Below the pieces are notes generated by a model. It searched no databases. It saw only the letters and a list, made by a program, of their open reading frames with translations, and was not told where the DNA came from. The translations under genes and the position numbers were made by a program. Positions 36,126-44,290 of a stretch of DNA of 64,000 bases are shown here, piece by piece. The stretch lies in assembly GCA_016215465.1 (NCBI GenBank), contig JACRJT010000037.1, positions 44,703 to 108,702 on the forward strand, in the 5' to 3' direction. Source of the stretch: Nitrososphaerota archaeon (lineage in GTDB: Archaea > Thermoproteota > Nitrososphaeria > Nitrososphaerales > Nitrosopumilaceae). Within the stretch, counting starts at the first letter, position 1, and the number at the start of each line of letters is the position of its first letter.

Positions 36126-36569
36126 TTAAACAGCGTGAACAATCACGTCTGTTTTTAGGTCCTCATTGCCAAGTGACTTTTGTTTGATTATGTCGTTTAG
36201 GTAGTCAGAATCCAAGGTTATGGTCTTGAATATCTTGACAGTATAGTCTCCTTCAAAGATGTTTGTTATCTTGTTGTCAGTTACGTCGCGTACTCGGAAT
36301 TGATATTGGTACGTTCCATCGTTTTTCACGGTTACTTGCGCAAAGTGTACGGGTTTTTCGTCTTTGTATATCTGAATTATGACGGGATTTCCATCAACCA
36401 TATTGTATGCTGTTCCTTCAACAAATGCCCATGGGAGTGTGTTGTCTGACGGTATTGTCATTTTGATTTGTTTTTCTTCTATTGTGGTAAGATAAGAATC
36501 GGAAAACGCAAGCGGTGCGGTTCCAGATAATACCACAAGGGCAAAGATGGCACCTAAAATATACTTCAT
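36126..36569 (-). CDS. Secreted beta-sandwich protein of unknown function
   Basis: 147 residues with a signal peptide (YILGAIFALVVLSGTAPLAFS). The mature part resembles a single Ig-like or macroglobulin-type beta domain (WAFVEGTAYNMVDGNPVIIQ, TVKNDGTYQYQFRVRDV, FEGDYTVKIFKT) and lacks the PEFG anchor. Such modules are common in thaumarchaeal exoproteins. No enzymatic residues are visible. Confidence 0.72.
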   Translation of the reverse strand: MKYILGAIFALVVLSGTAPLAFSDSYLTTIEEKQIKMTIPSDNTLPWAFVEGTAYNMVDGNPVIIQIYKDEKPVHFAQVTVKNDGTYQYQFRVRDVTDNKITNIFEGDYTVKIFKTITLDSDYLNDIIKQKSLGNEDLKTDVIVHAV

Positions 36570-36910
36570 TGAAATTTGCGCCGAATTATACTATATTAGA
36601 TTGCCGAATGATTTATTCGAAATGAAATGCCCAATCACGAGCAATGAGCAAGTCTGTAGTTTTTTGTGTTACACAGACCACAGTGTTGGTAGTCTTTTTG
36701 CCTAATAATATCCTGTGCACAAGACAAGCTTTCAGTCATCTGTGATTTATTCAAAATTGACATCAGGCAACATTATGGCGAATTTTATAGGATTGCTTTG
36801 AAATGATATTTTTTCAAATTTTGACCTGTCAAATGCCATTTTGATATTAAATAAACTTGAAATGACCAGTGTTAATTTAATTTTATAAGCGATGAACGCA
36901 TACAGATTCC
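36570..36910. other. Intergenic region upstream of the microprotein cluster
   Basis: 341 bp without a convincing gene. On the minus strand 36747-36839 encodes a possible 30-aa peptide (MAFDRSKFEKISFQSNPIKF...) that follows a TTTAATATC element, but it has no motif. TTTTATAAG at about 36883-36891 is the TATA element for the next gene. GTCTGT and ACAGAC near 36653-36680 form a small inverted pair. Confidence 0.35.
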
Positions 36911-37009
36911 ATGAGTTTTCGAAAATGCATCCATTGTGGTAGGGAATATGAAAATGTGTTTAACAAACGAGTCTGCTCCATACAATGTGCGCTCGAAATC
37001 ACCAGTTAA
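36911..37009 (+). CDS. 32-aa CXXC zinc-finger microprotein
   Basis: Encodes MSFRKCIHCGREYENVFNKR then VCSIQCALEITS. CX2C and CX3C pairs give a treble-clef-like single zinc site, reminiscent of the zinc knuckles of small ribosomal or RNA-binding proteins. TATA-like TTTTATAAG lies about 24 nt upstream of the ATG, fitting a leaderless message. Too short for ordinary ORF calling. Function unknown. Confidence 0.62.
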   Translation: MSFRKCIHCGREYENVFNKRVCSIQCALEITS

Positions 37010-37108
37010 CTTTTCGTTTATTTGAATCATGCCTAATTTTTGAGTCATTTGCGGACCGAGTATGGTTTTTCAAAAATAATAATAAGTCAAGTTTTCAATC
37101 AATAAGAA

Positions 37109-37273
37109 GTGGGCTTATTCAAAAAAAAGACAGTCATAGATGAAACAAAATGCAAAAATTGCGGTTTAGAACTACATGACTCAGAACGTCTAAAAAGACA
37201 CATGAAAAAAGCACATGGAAACCTACCAGTTAAGAAAATGGATCCAAATAACAGCGAAGGAAGCCTCTGGTAG
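37109..37273 (+). CDS. 54-aa C2H2 zinc-finger protein
   Basis: From a GTG at 37109: MGLFKKKTVIDETKCKNCGL, then ELHDSERLKRHMKKAHG and a polar tail ending GSLW. This is a single classical C2H2 finger (CX2C-X12-HX4H) with the hydrophobic Leu between. An AT-rich TATA-like AAAATAATAATAAG is centred near 25 nt upstream. Tiny C2H2 proteins are frequent in thaumarchaea, where their roles are unknown; DNA or RNA binding or protein bridging are possible. Confidence 0.68.
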   Translation: MGLFKKKTVIDETKCKNCGLELHDSERLKRHMKKAHGNLPVKKMDPNNSEGSLW

Positions 37274-37320
37274 AGGGTATTCAGTCCTGACTTATATGTA
37301 CGTGAAAAACCTGATCAAAC

Positions 37321-37422
37321 ATGCTAAGTAAGATAATCGCAAAACTGAAGTCTTGTTCTTATAACAAGAAATCACCTGACGCAAGCACATCAAAAGAATC
37401 TGAAAAAAAGAAATCAGAATAG
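37321..37422 (+). CDS. 33-aa basic microprotein, unknown
   Basis: Encodes MLSKIIAKLKSCSYNKKSPD followed by a Ser/Lys/Glu-rich tail. No fold is recognisable. The support is positional: a CTTATATG TATA-like element is centred 26 nt upstream of the ATG, as for its neighbours, and the frame ends cleanly. It could equally be noncoding. Confidence 0.38.
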   Translation: MLSKIIAKLKSCSYNKKSPDASTSKESEKKKSE

Positions 37423-37523
37423 AAGGAAGAATCAGAGGACTAGATTCTAAACACTCTTTTTACACTCAATTATCCCCATAAATTCATAATTTCTTAATAT
37501 ACTTGGTTTAGCCTATAATATTC

Positions 37524-37634
37524 ATGAAGTATTGTCACGATTGTTTAACTCCGATTAACCGCAATTCATCAGAGGAGTATTGTACCTTCTGTAAAAGAGA
37601 CAGGGCAATTAAGAAAAATAGCTCTGTGGCCTAA
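37524..37634 (+). CDS. 36-aa zinc-ribbon microprotein
   Basis: Encodes MKYCHDCLTPINRNSSEEYC then TFCKRDRAIKKNSSVA: CX2C-X12-CX2C with a basic tail, a minimal zinc ribbon. TATA-like CTTAATATAC is centred 26 nt upstream of the ATG. Layout resembles the 28105 microprotein (CX2C, spacer, CX2C, Lys-rich end). Function unknown. Confidence 0.62.
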   Translation: MKYCHDCLTPINRNSSEEYCTFCKRDRAIKKNSSVA

Positions 37635-37790
37635 ACTTTATTTTTAATATAGAAATCAGCGGAACATAACCATAATTTTTGTTAATTTCAATCATTCCAG
37701 TAGTTTTGTTCGATTCATCGGCATCATTTACGAACCAAATATTTGATTTTTCAAGAATAATTATTATAGTATAGAAAAAATTCTCCTCAT

Positions 37791-38891
37791 ATGGACAACC
37801 ACCATCATTTTCATGGGCATGACATTCCGCACATCAAGCTGGATCCAAAGATGACGATTTCTGATCTGGTCAACGTGTTTTCCAGCTCCGGCTTTAATGG
37901 AAGACAGCTTGGAGATGCGGCAAAGATGTATGCCCAAATGATACAGGAAGACGCCACGATTTGCCTGACAGTTTCAGGCGCACTGACGCCGGTCGGATTT
38001 GGTGGAATAATCAAGACGTTAATTGAGAAAGGGTTTGTAGACTGGATTGTTTCCACCGGTGCAAATGTATACCATGAAGACCATTTTGCATGGGGATTTC
38101 CAGTAAAACAAGGCCATTTTGAGGTAGATGATGCTGTTCTATATGAAAAAGAAATCGTAAGAATCCGAGACGTCTATATCAAATTCATCGAGACGCTTGC
38201 AGCGGAAGACCAAGTGGTACAAAAAATGTTCAAAGACAAGCTTATCGAAAAACCATTCACTACTGCTGAATTCTGTAATATTATGGGCAAGATAAGCAGC
38301 GAACGTGCAAAATACCCAGAGAAAAGCTTTCTTGTATCTGCATACAAGTATGATGTGCCAATCTATGTTTCTACTCTCAAAGACTCATCACTTGCATTAA
38401 ACCTTGGAGTTCACAGACTGCAAAACAAAGTTTACAATCTGGATTTTGTCCGCGAAATACTAGAACAAGCTGCAATTGTGTATAATTCCAAAAAATCCGG
38501 AATCTTGGAGTTGGGAGGAGGTGTTCCAAAGAACACCGCACAGCAGACAGGTCCTATGCTGGACCAAATACTCGGAAACAACGACGGCGGCCAGGATTAT
38601 ATCATTCAGATAACAGATGCAAGGCCAGATACGGGAGGGTTATCCGGCGCCACACTCCAAGAAGGAAAAAGCTGGGGCAAGGTGCAAGACCCGCATGAGG
38701 GACTAGTTACAGTGTATACCGATTCAACGATTGCATTTCCAATAATTGCAGCATATGTTTTGAGCACACAAAAGCCAAGAAAGCCAAAACGGCTCTACAA
38801 AAATTTAGACAAATTTTATCTTGGTTTACAAAAAGATTATCTTGCAAAATTAGAAAAACAAAAACAAGTCAAGATAAAGAGAAAACCCTAA
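37791..38891 (+). CDS. dys: Deoxyhypusine synthase family protein
   Basis: 366 residues. It has the DHS core: ICLTVSGALTPVGFGGIIKT, DWIVSTGANVYHEDHF, VPIYVSTLKDSSLALNL, the GILELGGGVPKNTAQQTGPM loop and the active-site lysine segment GKSWGKVQDP (Lys in SWGK). It uses NAD and spermidine to modify the Lys of aIF5A. The His-rich N-terminus (MDNHHHFHGHDIPHIKLD) is unusual and might bind metal. Members also include homospermidine synthase, so the substrate is inferred. Overlaps the 38888 gene by 4 bp. Confidence 0.92.
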   Translation: MDNHHHFHGHDIPHIKLDPKMTISDLVNVFSSSGFNGRQLGDAAKMYAQMIQEDATICLTVSGALTPVGFGGIIKTLIEKGFVDWIVSTGANVYHEDHFAWGFPVKQGHFEVDDAVLYEKEIVRIRDVYIKFIETLAAEDQVVQKMFKDKLIEKPFTTAEFCNIMGKISSERAKYPEKSFLVSAYKYDVPIYVSTLKDSSLALNLGVHRLQNKVYNLDFVREILEQAAIVYNSKKSGILELGGGVPKNTAQQTGPMLDQILGNNDGGQDYIIQITDARPDTGGLSGATLQEGKSWGKVQDPHEGLVTVYTDSTIAFPIIAAYVLSTQKPRKPKRLYKNLDKFYLGLQKDYLAKLEKQKQVKIKRKP

Positions 38892-39100
38892 AACCTGCTA
38901 AATCTTGCTCGTTCGATATCGCGGTCTTCTTTAGTTTCCTTTTTCCATTCTTTATAGTGCTCTTTGCAGAGTACTGTGTGTTTTCCAGAAGACTTTACTC
39001 GCAATCCAGCGCTTTCTACTTTTGAGGTGTTAATTGAGCGGGCTCCGTCGTTGCTACAACCATCAACATTACATTTTGCTCCTTTTGAAACAATTCCCAT
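38888..39100 (-). CDS. Small Cys/His protein, putative zinc finger
   Basis: 70 residues. CNVDGCSNDGARSINTSKVE gives CX4C, and VLCKEHYKEWKKETKED gives CX2H; together they could bind one zinc. The C-terminus is charged (KEDRDIERARFSRF). The pattern resembles small thaumarchaeal zinc proteins; no family name is known to me. Convergent with the DHS gene. Confidence 0.7.
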   Translation of the reverse strand: MGIVSKGAKCNVDGCSNDGARSINTSKVESAGLRVKSSGKHTVLCKEHYKEWKKETKEDRDIERARFSRF

Positions 39101-39230
39101 ACTAGTATGCTCAATTAATGATATTTATAGTTGAAACCAGTTTGTAGGCAAGTATTACCTAGTGTTATTGCATGTTTGCCTCTACTCAGTATGACCAAAC
39201 TGCTCATGTTTGTTCATAGTAAACTAACTA

Positions 39231-40142
39231 TTGGATAAAATTAAGAATTTTATTAAAAATTTATTGAAATCATCAAATCCTAGATCCGCACAGATAATCT
39301 GTGATGATGGAGTAGCAGACATTGTAAATACCGACATCATAAAACTGCAAAAAAACAGCAGTCTTCAAGACATCATAGTCAGTCTTTCAATGAACAAGAT
39401 AAGCAAGATTTTCGTTTACGATGATACAAAACCAGTCGGAGTAATCACAGACAAAGACATCATAAGATTTTTGTACATTGATAAAAGTGGCAGAAACCTA
39501 AATCAAATTCTTGCCACAGAACTGATGAACAACATCTGTTTTGTTGATAAGGGGTTAACGTGCCAACAAGCTGCCCAACTGATGTTGCTCAACAAGATAA
39601 GCACGCTTGGAGTTGGGAGTAAAGAAAATCTCGCAGGCATAGTAACAAAGTCAGATCTCATAAAATACTACATAACAAGACAGCACGACACCAGCAAAGT
39701 GTCAGATTACATGACAATTAGTTATTTCTCCGCTGGAATAAATGACAGAGTATACGAACTGATTAAAAAAATGATAGCCTTTGACATATCACGTGTAGTG
39801 ATAACAGACGACGATAAAAAACCAGTCGGAATAATCACTACAGGAGATCTGTTCAATCTGACAATAGCCACAAACAAGCTAAGCATAGTGCAATCAAGCA
39901 TTGCCAATTATTTGGAAAAAGACGGGCTATGGTCAGAAACAGGATTTGTTGGCTCCCAGCTTGCAGGAGAGATAATGACTCCAGGAATAATCACAACAAG
40001 CCCATCTATAGACATGGCAGATGCGGCAGAGGTGATTTTAGAAAAGAGGATAGACAGCCTTGGAATAAGCGATGAAAGTAATACTTTGCTTGGGATTATC
40101 AGCAAGAGAAACATATTGCTTGCACTGGCAAAAGATGCGTAA
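39231..40142 (+). CDS. Four-CBS-domain protein
   Basis: 303 residues from a TTG at 39231. Two Bateman pairs are visible, each repeat closing with a GVITDKDIIRFL-like strand-helix: PVGVITDKDIIRFLYIDKSG, LAGIVTKSDLIKYYITRQHD, PVGIITTGDLFNLTIATNKL and LLGIISKRNILLALAKDA. Such modules bind adenosyl nucleotides and usually control an attached or partner protein. There is no other domain. It is followed 106 bp later by the CheY-like receiver gene, which has its own palindrome. Confidence 0.92.
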   Translation: MDKIKNFIKNLLKSSNPRSAQIICDDGVADIVNTDIIKLQKNSSLQDIIVSLSMNKISKIFVYDDTKPVGVITDKDIIRFLYIDKSGRNLNQILATELMNNICFVDKGLTCQQAAQLMLLNKISTLGVGSKENLAGIVTKSDLIKYYITRQHDTSKVSDYMTISYFSAGINDRVYELIKKMIAFDISRVVITDDDKKPVGIITTGDLFNLTIATNKLSIVQSSIANYLEKDGLWSETGFVGSQLAGEIMTPGIITTSPSIDMADAAEVILEKRIDSLGISDESNTLLGIISKRNILLALAKDA

Positions 40143-40193
40143 TTTTTGGGGTTATTACAAACATAACAATCAAGAAACCGATTACAGCCTTTC

Positions 40194-40210
40194 GTTTGTT
40201 TCAAACACAC
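40194..40210. promoter_or_regulatory. Two-component palindrome, copy 3
   Basis: GTTTGTTTCAAACACAC, 16 of 17 matches to the consensus, centred at 40202, 47 nt upstream of the receiver ATG at 40249. ACTAG follows at 40209-40213. Confidence 0.7.
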
Positions 40211-40248
40211 TAGTGCATAATTCTGCTTATTATTGAAAATTCATAGTA

Positions 40249-40632
40249 ATGAGCGATGAAGATTATGAACCCATCATAATGATAGTAGATGACGCATCGT
40301 TTATGAGAAAAGCTTTAAGAAAAATAATCGAATCGGCAAAACTCACCACCAAAATTATTGAAGCTGCTGACGGAATAGAGGCAGTAATGAAATACAAAGA
40401 ATACCGGCCGCATCTTGTGACGATGGATGTGTTAATGCCAAAGGCAGACGGGATACAAGCATTGCGCGCCATAAAAAAAATAGACCCAGAAGCCAAGGTA
40501 ATCATGATTTCGTCAAGCGGAAAAAGCCACATAGTTCAGGATGCAATGAAGCTTGGCGCATTAGATTATGTCTTAAAACCATTTGATCATGCAAGAATGA
40601 ACATGATTCTTAGCAGATATGCAAGAGTTTAA
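40249..40632 (+). CDS. CheY-like response-regulator receiver
   Basis: 127 residues, one receiver domain and nothing else. PIIMIVDDASFMRKALRKII (DD at 14-15), phospho-Asp in HLVTMDVLMPKADGI, Ser-Ser in VIMISSSGKSH and Lys in YVLKPFDHAR. It is closer to chemotaxis-type CheY than the other three receivers in this window, yet has the same upstream palindrome. Target unknown; no che genes or archaellum genes are nearby. Confidence 0.93.
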   Translation: MSDEDYEPIIMIVDDASFMRKALRKIIESAKLTTKIIEAADGIEAVMKYKEYRPHLVTMDVLMPKADGIQALRAIKKIDPEAKVIMISSSGKSHIVQDAMKLGALDYVLKPFDHARMNMILSRYARV

Positions 40633-40674
40633 TCAAATCACGATTGCGCCACCAGTAGTCTTTCTCAAGTTTTT

Positions 40675-41103
40675 CTAACTGGCTTTCTTTTTTTCTGATG
40701 GATCTTTGGATGTCAAAGTACGCAATTGAGTTTCAAAGATTTTTTGCATTTTCTTCAGATCATTTACACGTAATTGTTGTTTGCTAAGATGAGCATTAAC
40801 AAGTTTAATGTATTCACTTGTTTCCTCTGCGGTACGACACAGCTCACCCATTTGCTCATTAACTACATCACTAACAGATTTTGGGTCAGCATACAAATCT
40901 TGCAGAAAGATTATTCTCCTTGACGCCAGAGTATCCTCAAATTCGGGGATTTTTGGCCCTTTCTCAGTAACATGCTTATCGAATTCGCCGGCACGGGCTA
41001 GCCGCTTAAATCGCTCCTTTGTTTTACGATCTAAATACCGTCGGGCCAATGCAGATATTTCATAATTGTCGTATACTAAGTAGCGTTTGTAAAATAAACG
41101 CAA
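40675..41103 (-). CDS. Conserved hypothetical helical protein
   Basis: 142 residues from a TTG at 41103. Mostly helical and basic (YLDRKTKERFKRLARAGEFD) with a C-terminal coiled-coil-like stretch (LSKQQLRVNDLKKMQKIFET). No cysteines or membrane segment. It is divergent from eS25, and an RNA-binding or ribosome-linked role is only a guess. Confidence 0.65.
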   Translation of the reverse strand: MRLFYKRYLVYDNYEISALARRYLDRKTKERFKRLARAGEFDKHVTEKGPKIPEFEDTLASRRIIFLQDLYADPKSVSDVVNEQMGELCRTAEETSEYIKLVNAHLSKQQLRVNDLKKMQKIFETQLRTLTSKDPSEKKKAS

Positions 41104-41179
41104 ACAGTTTTCTCACTCATAATGCTGAAGATTTGCCTCGCATCATTCGTTTATAAATGGAATAATTTTGCAGTAAAAC

Positions 41180-41494
41180 ATGGGTGGATCAAAGAAGAAA
41201 TCGCCAGCACAGATGGACAAGTCTCAAACTGACGAAAAGAAAGAATCCAAGGGCAAAAAAGATAAAAAACAAGAAAAGACCGAAAAGAAAGCAGAGATTA
41301 CAGTCATAGTAAATGAGGATCAAGCGCTAAAATTAATCAAGTCAAACAACTACATCACCGTTCAAGAGCTTGCAAAACAAACAGGTGTCAAAATTTCTGC
41401 CGCAAACGCATGCCTTGTAAGCCTGACAAAAAAAGGCACACTCAAAAGAGCTGGCGGATTTAGCGGTCACTGGATTTATCAGCTAACTGCCTGA
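41180..41494 (+). CDS. rps25e: 30S ribosomal protein eS25
   Basis: 104 residues: a Lys-rich N-terminus, then the eS25 winged helix (LIKSNNYITVQELAKQTGVK, then LVSLTKKGTLKRAGGFSGHW). The ATG at 41180 is 26 nt after TTTATAAATG, suggesting a leaderless mRNA. Its 3' end overlaps the convergent DUF369 gene by 16 bp. Confidence 0.95.
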   Translation: MGGSKKKSPAQMDKSQTDEKKESKGKKDKKQEKTEKKAEITVIVNEDQALKLIKSNNYITVQELAKQTGVKISAANACLVSLTKKGTLKRAGGFSGHWIYQLTA

Positions 41495-41865
41495 GAAACT
41501 GCAATTACGTCTCCTGCTTTTACATCATTTAGTACGCCCATATCAGAACTAATTTTTCCAATTGGGGTCATGGATTTTGACAGTACGACATCAGATAAGA
41601 AAAAGCAAATGCTTCCACCTGCTGGAGAAAACGCAATGTCGCCTTTTTTGAATTCCTTTCTTTGTCTTTCCACTCCAGAGTTGATCGTTGTCTCAAAATA
41701 GACGATGTTTTGCCCAAGAAAGTGAGCATTTCCTTCAAGCGGCAACGATCGCAGTATTGAGCTGACAGTTTTTGGTGATAGGTGACGTTTTAGCTCACAA
41801 GTTAGCTTGGATTTGCCCTTAATTTCGATAATTAGCTGAAAACTCGATACGGAGCCAGCACTCAT
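41479..41865 (-). CDS. Cyclophilin-like fold protein (DUF369/TM1367 type)
   Basis: 128 residues from the ATG at 41865 (MSAGSVSSFQLIIEIKGKSK); the longer frame to a TTG at 41916 would run over the TATA element. The fold pattern LTCELKRHLSPKTVSSILRS, FKKGDIAFSPAGGSICFFLS and LNDVKAGDVIAV is that of the small cyclophilin-like DUF369 family, which lacks classical isomerase residues. It is divergent from rpoK and appears to share one TATA box with it. Confidence 0.85.
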   Translation of the reverse strand: MSAGSVSSFQLIIEIKGKSKLTCELKRHLSPKTVSSILRSLPLEGNAHFLGQNIVYFETTINSGVERQRKEFKKGDIAFSPAGGSICFFLSDVVLSKSMTPIGKISSDMGVLNDVKAGDVIAVSQAVS

Positions 41866-41886
41866 CCCAGTCGCTTTGGCGTATGA

Positions 41887-41894
41887 ATATATAA
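41887..41894. promoter_or_regulatory. Shared TATA box between rpoK and DUF369 gene
   Basis: ATATATAA, almost self-complementary, centred 25 nt from the DUF369 ATG (41865, minus) and 27 nt from the rpoK TTG (41917, plus). Both distances fit archaeal leaderless promoters. Confidence 0.55.
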
Positions 41895-41916
41895 CCGTAT
41901 TAGAGAATTTTTTCAA

Positions 41917-42420
41917 TTGTCAGATCCTGAAGAAGCCGAAGTTGAGATTACCGAAGAGGTTGAAGAAGAGCCAGAGTTTGCAAGGCCTATTGGTGCAGAA
42001 GAGGTTGCAGAAGACACCTCAATGGAAGACGCAGTAGCAGCATACAAAAAAATCTTTGAAACCAAAGAACTCACAGATGACGAACGAGTCGAGCTAGACA
42101 AAAAAGTAAAGGAGATGGAGCAACGAGAAATAGTTGATACCGATCCAATTCACGACGTCATAGAGATTCCACTTGCAGGGAAAGGCAAAATAGCAATCGG
42201 TCCACCAACACTAACAAGATTCGAAAAGGCAAGAATTCTAGGCGCACGAGCATTACAATTGTCATTGGGAGCGCCACCATTCATAACAATCCCGGCAAAC
42301 GCCAGAACATCACTTGACATAGCACTAAAAGAGCTCGATGATCGAGTAATTCCAATTGTTATTAGAAGAAAATTACCAAACGGCGATTATCAAAATATTC
42401 CAATTGACTTTTTCAATTAA
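41917..42420 (+). CDS. rpoK: DNA-directed RNA polymerase subunit K
   Basis: 167 residues from a TTG at 41917. The C-terminal half is the RpoK/Rpb6 domain: GPPTLTRFEKARILGARALQ, then SLGAPPFITIP, then SLDIALKELDDRVIPIVIRR. The N-terminal ~85 residues are an acidic extension (EEAEVEITEEVEEEPE), longer than in euryarchaeal RpoK but like eukaryotic Rpb6. RpoK stabilises the clamp of the archaeal polymerase. Confidence 0.95.
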   Translation: MSDPEEAEVEITEEVEEEPEFARPIGAEEVAEDTSMEDAVAAYKKIFETKELTDDERVELDKKVKEMEQREIVDTDPIHDVIEIPLAGKGKIAIGPPTLTRFEKARILGARALQLSLGAPPFITIPANARTSLDIALKELDDRVIPIVIRRKLPNGDYQNIPIDFFN

Positions 42421-42472
42421 TGGACGAATCGTCGACAAAACTTAAAAGAACTACATTTTTTGAAAAAATGGG

Positions 42473-42790
42473 ATGATCAGCATGGAAGAGACAAAGCAAA
42501 ACACAGAGACCGCAAAACAAACTGATCAACCACATGTATTTTACGTGAGAAACGAGCCAATAATGCCGGCGGCACTTGACGTCTTTATGTTAATCAACAA
42601 ACATGGAAGGGGATTGCTAAAGGCAAAGGGAAACACAATCCCAAGTGCAGTCGCAATTGCAAACATCATCGTTGAAAAAATGCTTCACAATGTAGCATCC
42701 ATAGAGCGCATAACACTAGATAGTGAAAACACAGATGCGTTTGGAAAAAGAATGCTATCCACGATAGAAATTTCTATTATTAAAAACTAG
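42473..42790 (+). CDS. albA: Alba chromatin/RNA-binding protein
   Basis: 105 residues. The ATG at 42473 is 28 nt after CTTAAAAG; a second ATG at 42482 is possible. VFYVRNEPIMPAALDVFMLI, then HGRGLLKAKGNTIPSAVAIA, then MLHNVASIERITLD follow the Alba pattern, although the usual Lys-rich KPxMNYV loop is replaced by NEPIMPAALDV. It binds DNA or RNA as a dimer and organises the chromosome. Confidence 0.92.
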   Translation: MISMEETKQNTETAKQTDQPHVFYVRNEPIMPAALDVFMLINKHGRGLLKAKGNTIPSAVAIANIIVEKMLHNVASIERITLDSENTDAFGKRMLSTIEISIIKN

Positions 42791-43203
42791 TAAATGCTGC
42801 CCGGTCCTTTTAGCAGCATGTTTTCACATTCTTTGCACACTGCTTCGTCAATGTTTGATTCCAAATTATGGTGAATCTCACAAATCAAAAGGCTTGATTT
42901 TATGTAATTGCAAAGACTGATGAATTTTGCAAGGCTTGACGGAGTGTATGCCATATCAGATGCAAGACTGTCACTTAGTGTATTTATCAGCTGAGATACC
43001 TGTTCGTCAGCTATGAGTTTTTGAATGAGTTTTGGATCACCGCGGGTTCCACGAATGTAGTTGCTTATTGCAGCTTGCGTTACCCCTAGCATTTTTGAGA
43101 TTTCATCTTCTCTGATTTGGTGCTCTTCGGCAAGCTTTTTTGCTAAAATCGCACGTAGTGCAGGAATTAGTGTTTTTGATTCGATTTCTGCAGGCAGTAA
43201 CAA
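42787..43203 (-). CDS. XRE-type helix-turn-helix regulator (COG2522-like)
   Basis: 138 residues from a TTG at 43203 (MLLPAEIESKTLIPALRAIL). The helix-turn-helix is REDEISKMLGVTQAAISNYI, followed by RGTRGDPKLIQKL. The C-terminal half is helical and contains three cysteines and a histidine (LLICEIHHN, AVCKECENMLL) that may bind zinc. This matches the archaeal COG2522 regulators, sometimes found fused to thiamine-phosphate synthase domains. It is divergent from the asparagine-synthetase-like gene and might regulate it. Confidence 0.88.
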   Translation of the reverse strand: MLLPAEIESKTLIPALRAILAKKLAEEHQIREDEISKMLGVTQAAISNYIRGTRGDPKLIQKLIADEQVSQLINTLSDSLASDMAYTPSSLAKFISLCNYIKSSLLICEIHHNLESNIDEAVCKECENMLLKGPGSIY

Positions 43204-43345
43204 TGATGGAAAATCGGTCTACAATCTATTTAAAGTTAACAATGCACAAGATCAAATCATGTCAGGCAAATTAATTTTAAGCAAAGAATAGCTGAAGCTA
43301 ATCACATTACTCAAAACTTAATTTGTTTACCATACAAAAAAAAAC

Positions 43346-44290
43346 ATGAGCCAGGTTTTCAGCCAAACTTATCAAATCATAGAAAAAGCAGTTTTGGAAA
43401 GCAATGCAGATTGTTTATCATTATCAGGTGGACTGGACAGCACCATTTTGGCGTACTTGCTAAAAGACAAAAAAATCAACACCGTATCAATAATAGCAAA
43501 AGACTTTCTTGCAAACGATCTGACGTATTGCCAGCTTGCTGCAAACAGATTCAACCTACCACTAAACATCAGATTCTGCGAAACGGACGAGATCTATTCT
43601 GGAATTGAGGAGACCATTAAAATTCTAAAAAACTTTAACGATATTGAAATACGAAACAACGTCGTAATGTACCTTGCATTGTCTGCTGCAAAAGAATTAG
43701 GATTTAACAAAATAATGACAGGGGATGGAGCAGACGAGATATTTGCAGGTTATAATTTCCTACTAAACAAAAGCAACGAGGATCTGGAATTGGATCTAAA
43801 AAGAATTAGCAAAATCATGCACTTTCCGTCACAGAAGATAGGAAAGGCACTTGGGGTAGACGTAGAATCTCCATTTTGCAGCAAAGAGGTATTGGAATTT
43901 GCAAAAACCATACCTGCAGATCTCAAAGTACATGAAGAAGGTGGCAAAAAATTCGGCAAATGGATCCTAAGAAAAGCATTCGAAGACAAAATCCCAAAAG
44001 CAATTGCCTGGAGACAAAAGTCCCCAATGCAGGAGGGTGCAGGAACACAAGGCCTCACAGAATTCTTCGATGGCGCCATTCCAGATGCTATATTTATTGA
44101 AAAGACAAAAAAAATCAAAGATAGTGACGGCATAACAATCAGGACCAAGGAATCGCTCCAGTATTATGAAATTTATCGAAAATATCACGCATCTGAAACC
44201 AATGAATCCGGCGTCCGATGCCCCGACTGCAAACATAGCATTGAGGAAGATTCAAAATTTTGCAGAATGTGCGGAAGGTTCCCACTCTAG
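43346..44290 (+). CDS. Asparagine-synthetase-like PP-loop protein with zinc ribbon
   Basis: 314 residues. The PP-loop is LSLSGGLDSTILAYLL (about 25-40), and the synthetase core has MTGDGADEIFAGYNFLLNKS plus IAWRQKSPMQEGAG, as in the C-terminal half of AsnB. The N-terminal glutaminase domain with Cys1 is absent. The end carries a two-CXXC zinc ribbon (CPDCKHSIEEDSKFCRMCGR). It would adenylate an acid group and use ammonia or another amine directly; asparagine, a tRNA or a protein could be the substrate. Ends 4 bp inside the convergent YHS gene. Confidence 0.87.
   Translation: MSQVFSQTYQIIEKAVLESNADCLSLSGGLDSTILAYLLKDKKINTVSIIAKDFLANDLTYCQLAANRFNLPLNIRFCETDEIYSGIEETIKILKNFNDIEIRNNVVMYLALSAAKELGFNKIMTGDGADEIFAGYNFLLNKSNEDLELDLKRISKIMHFPSQKIGKALGVDVESPFCSKEVLEFAKTIPADLKVHEEGGKKFGKWILRKAFEDKIPKAIAWRQKSPMQEGAGTQGLTEFFDGAIPDAIFIEKTKKIKDSDGITIRTKESLQYYEIYRKYHASETNESGVRCPDCKHSIEEDSKFCRMCGRFPL

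Noticed and set aside
36747..36839. 30-aa minus-strand frame upstream of the microprotein cluster
   Set aside because: No zinc ligands or motif; only a TATA-like element in its favour, so it is mentioned but not called.
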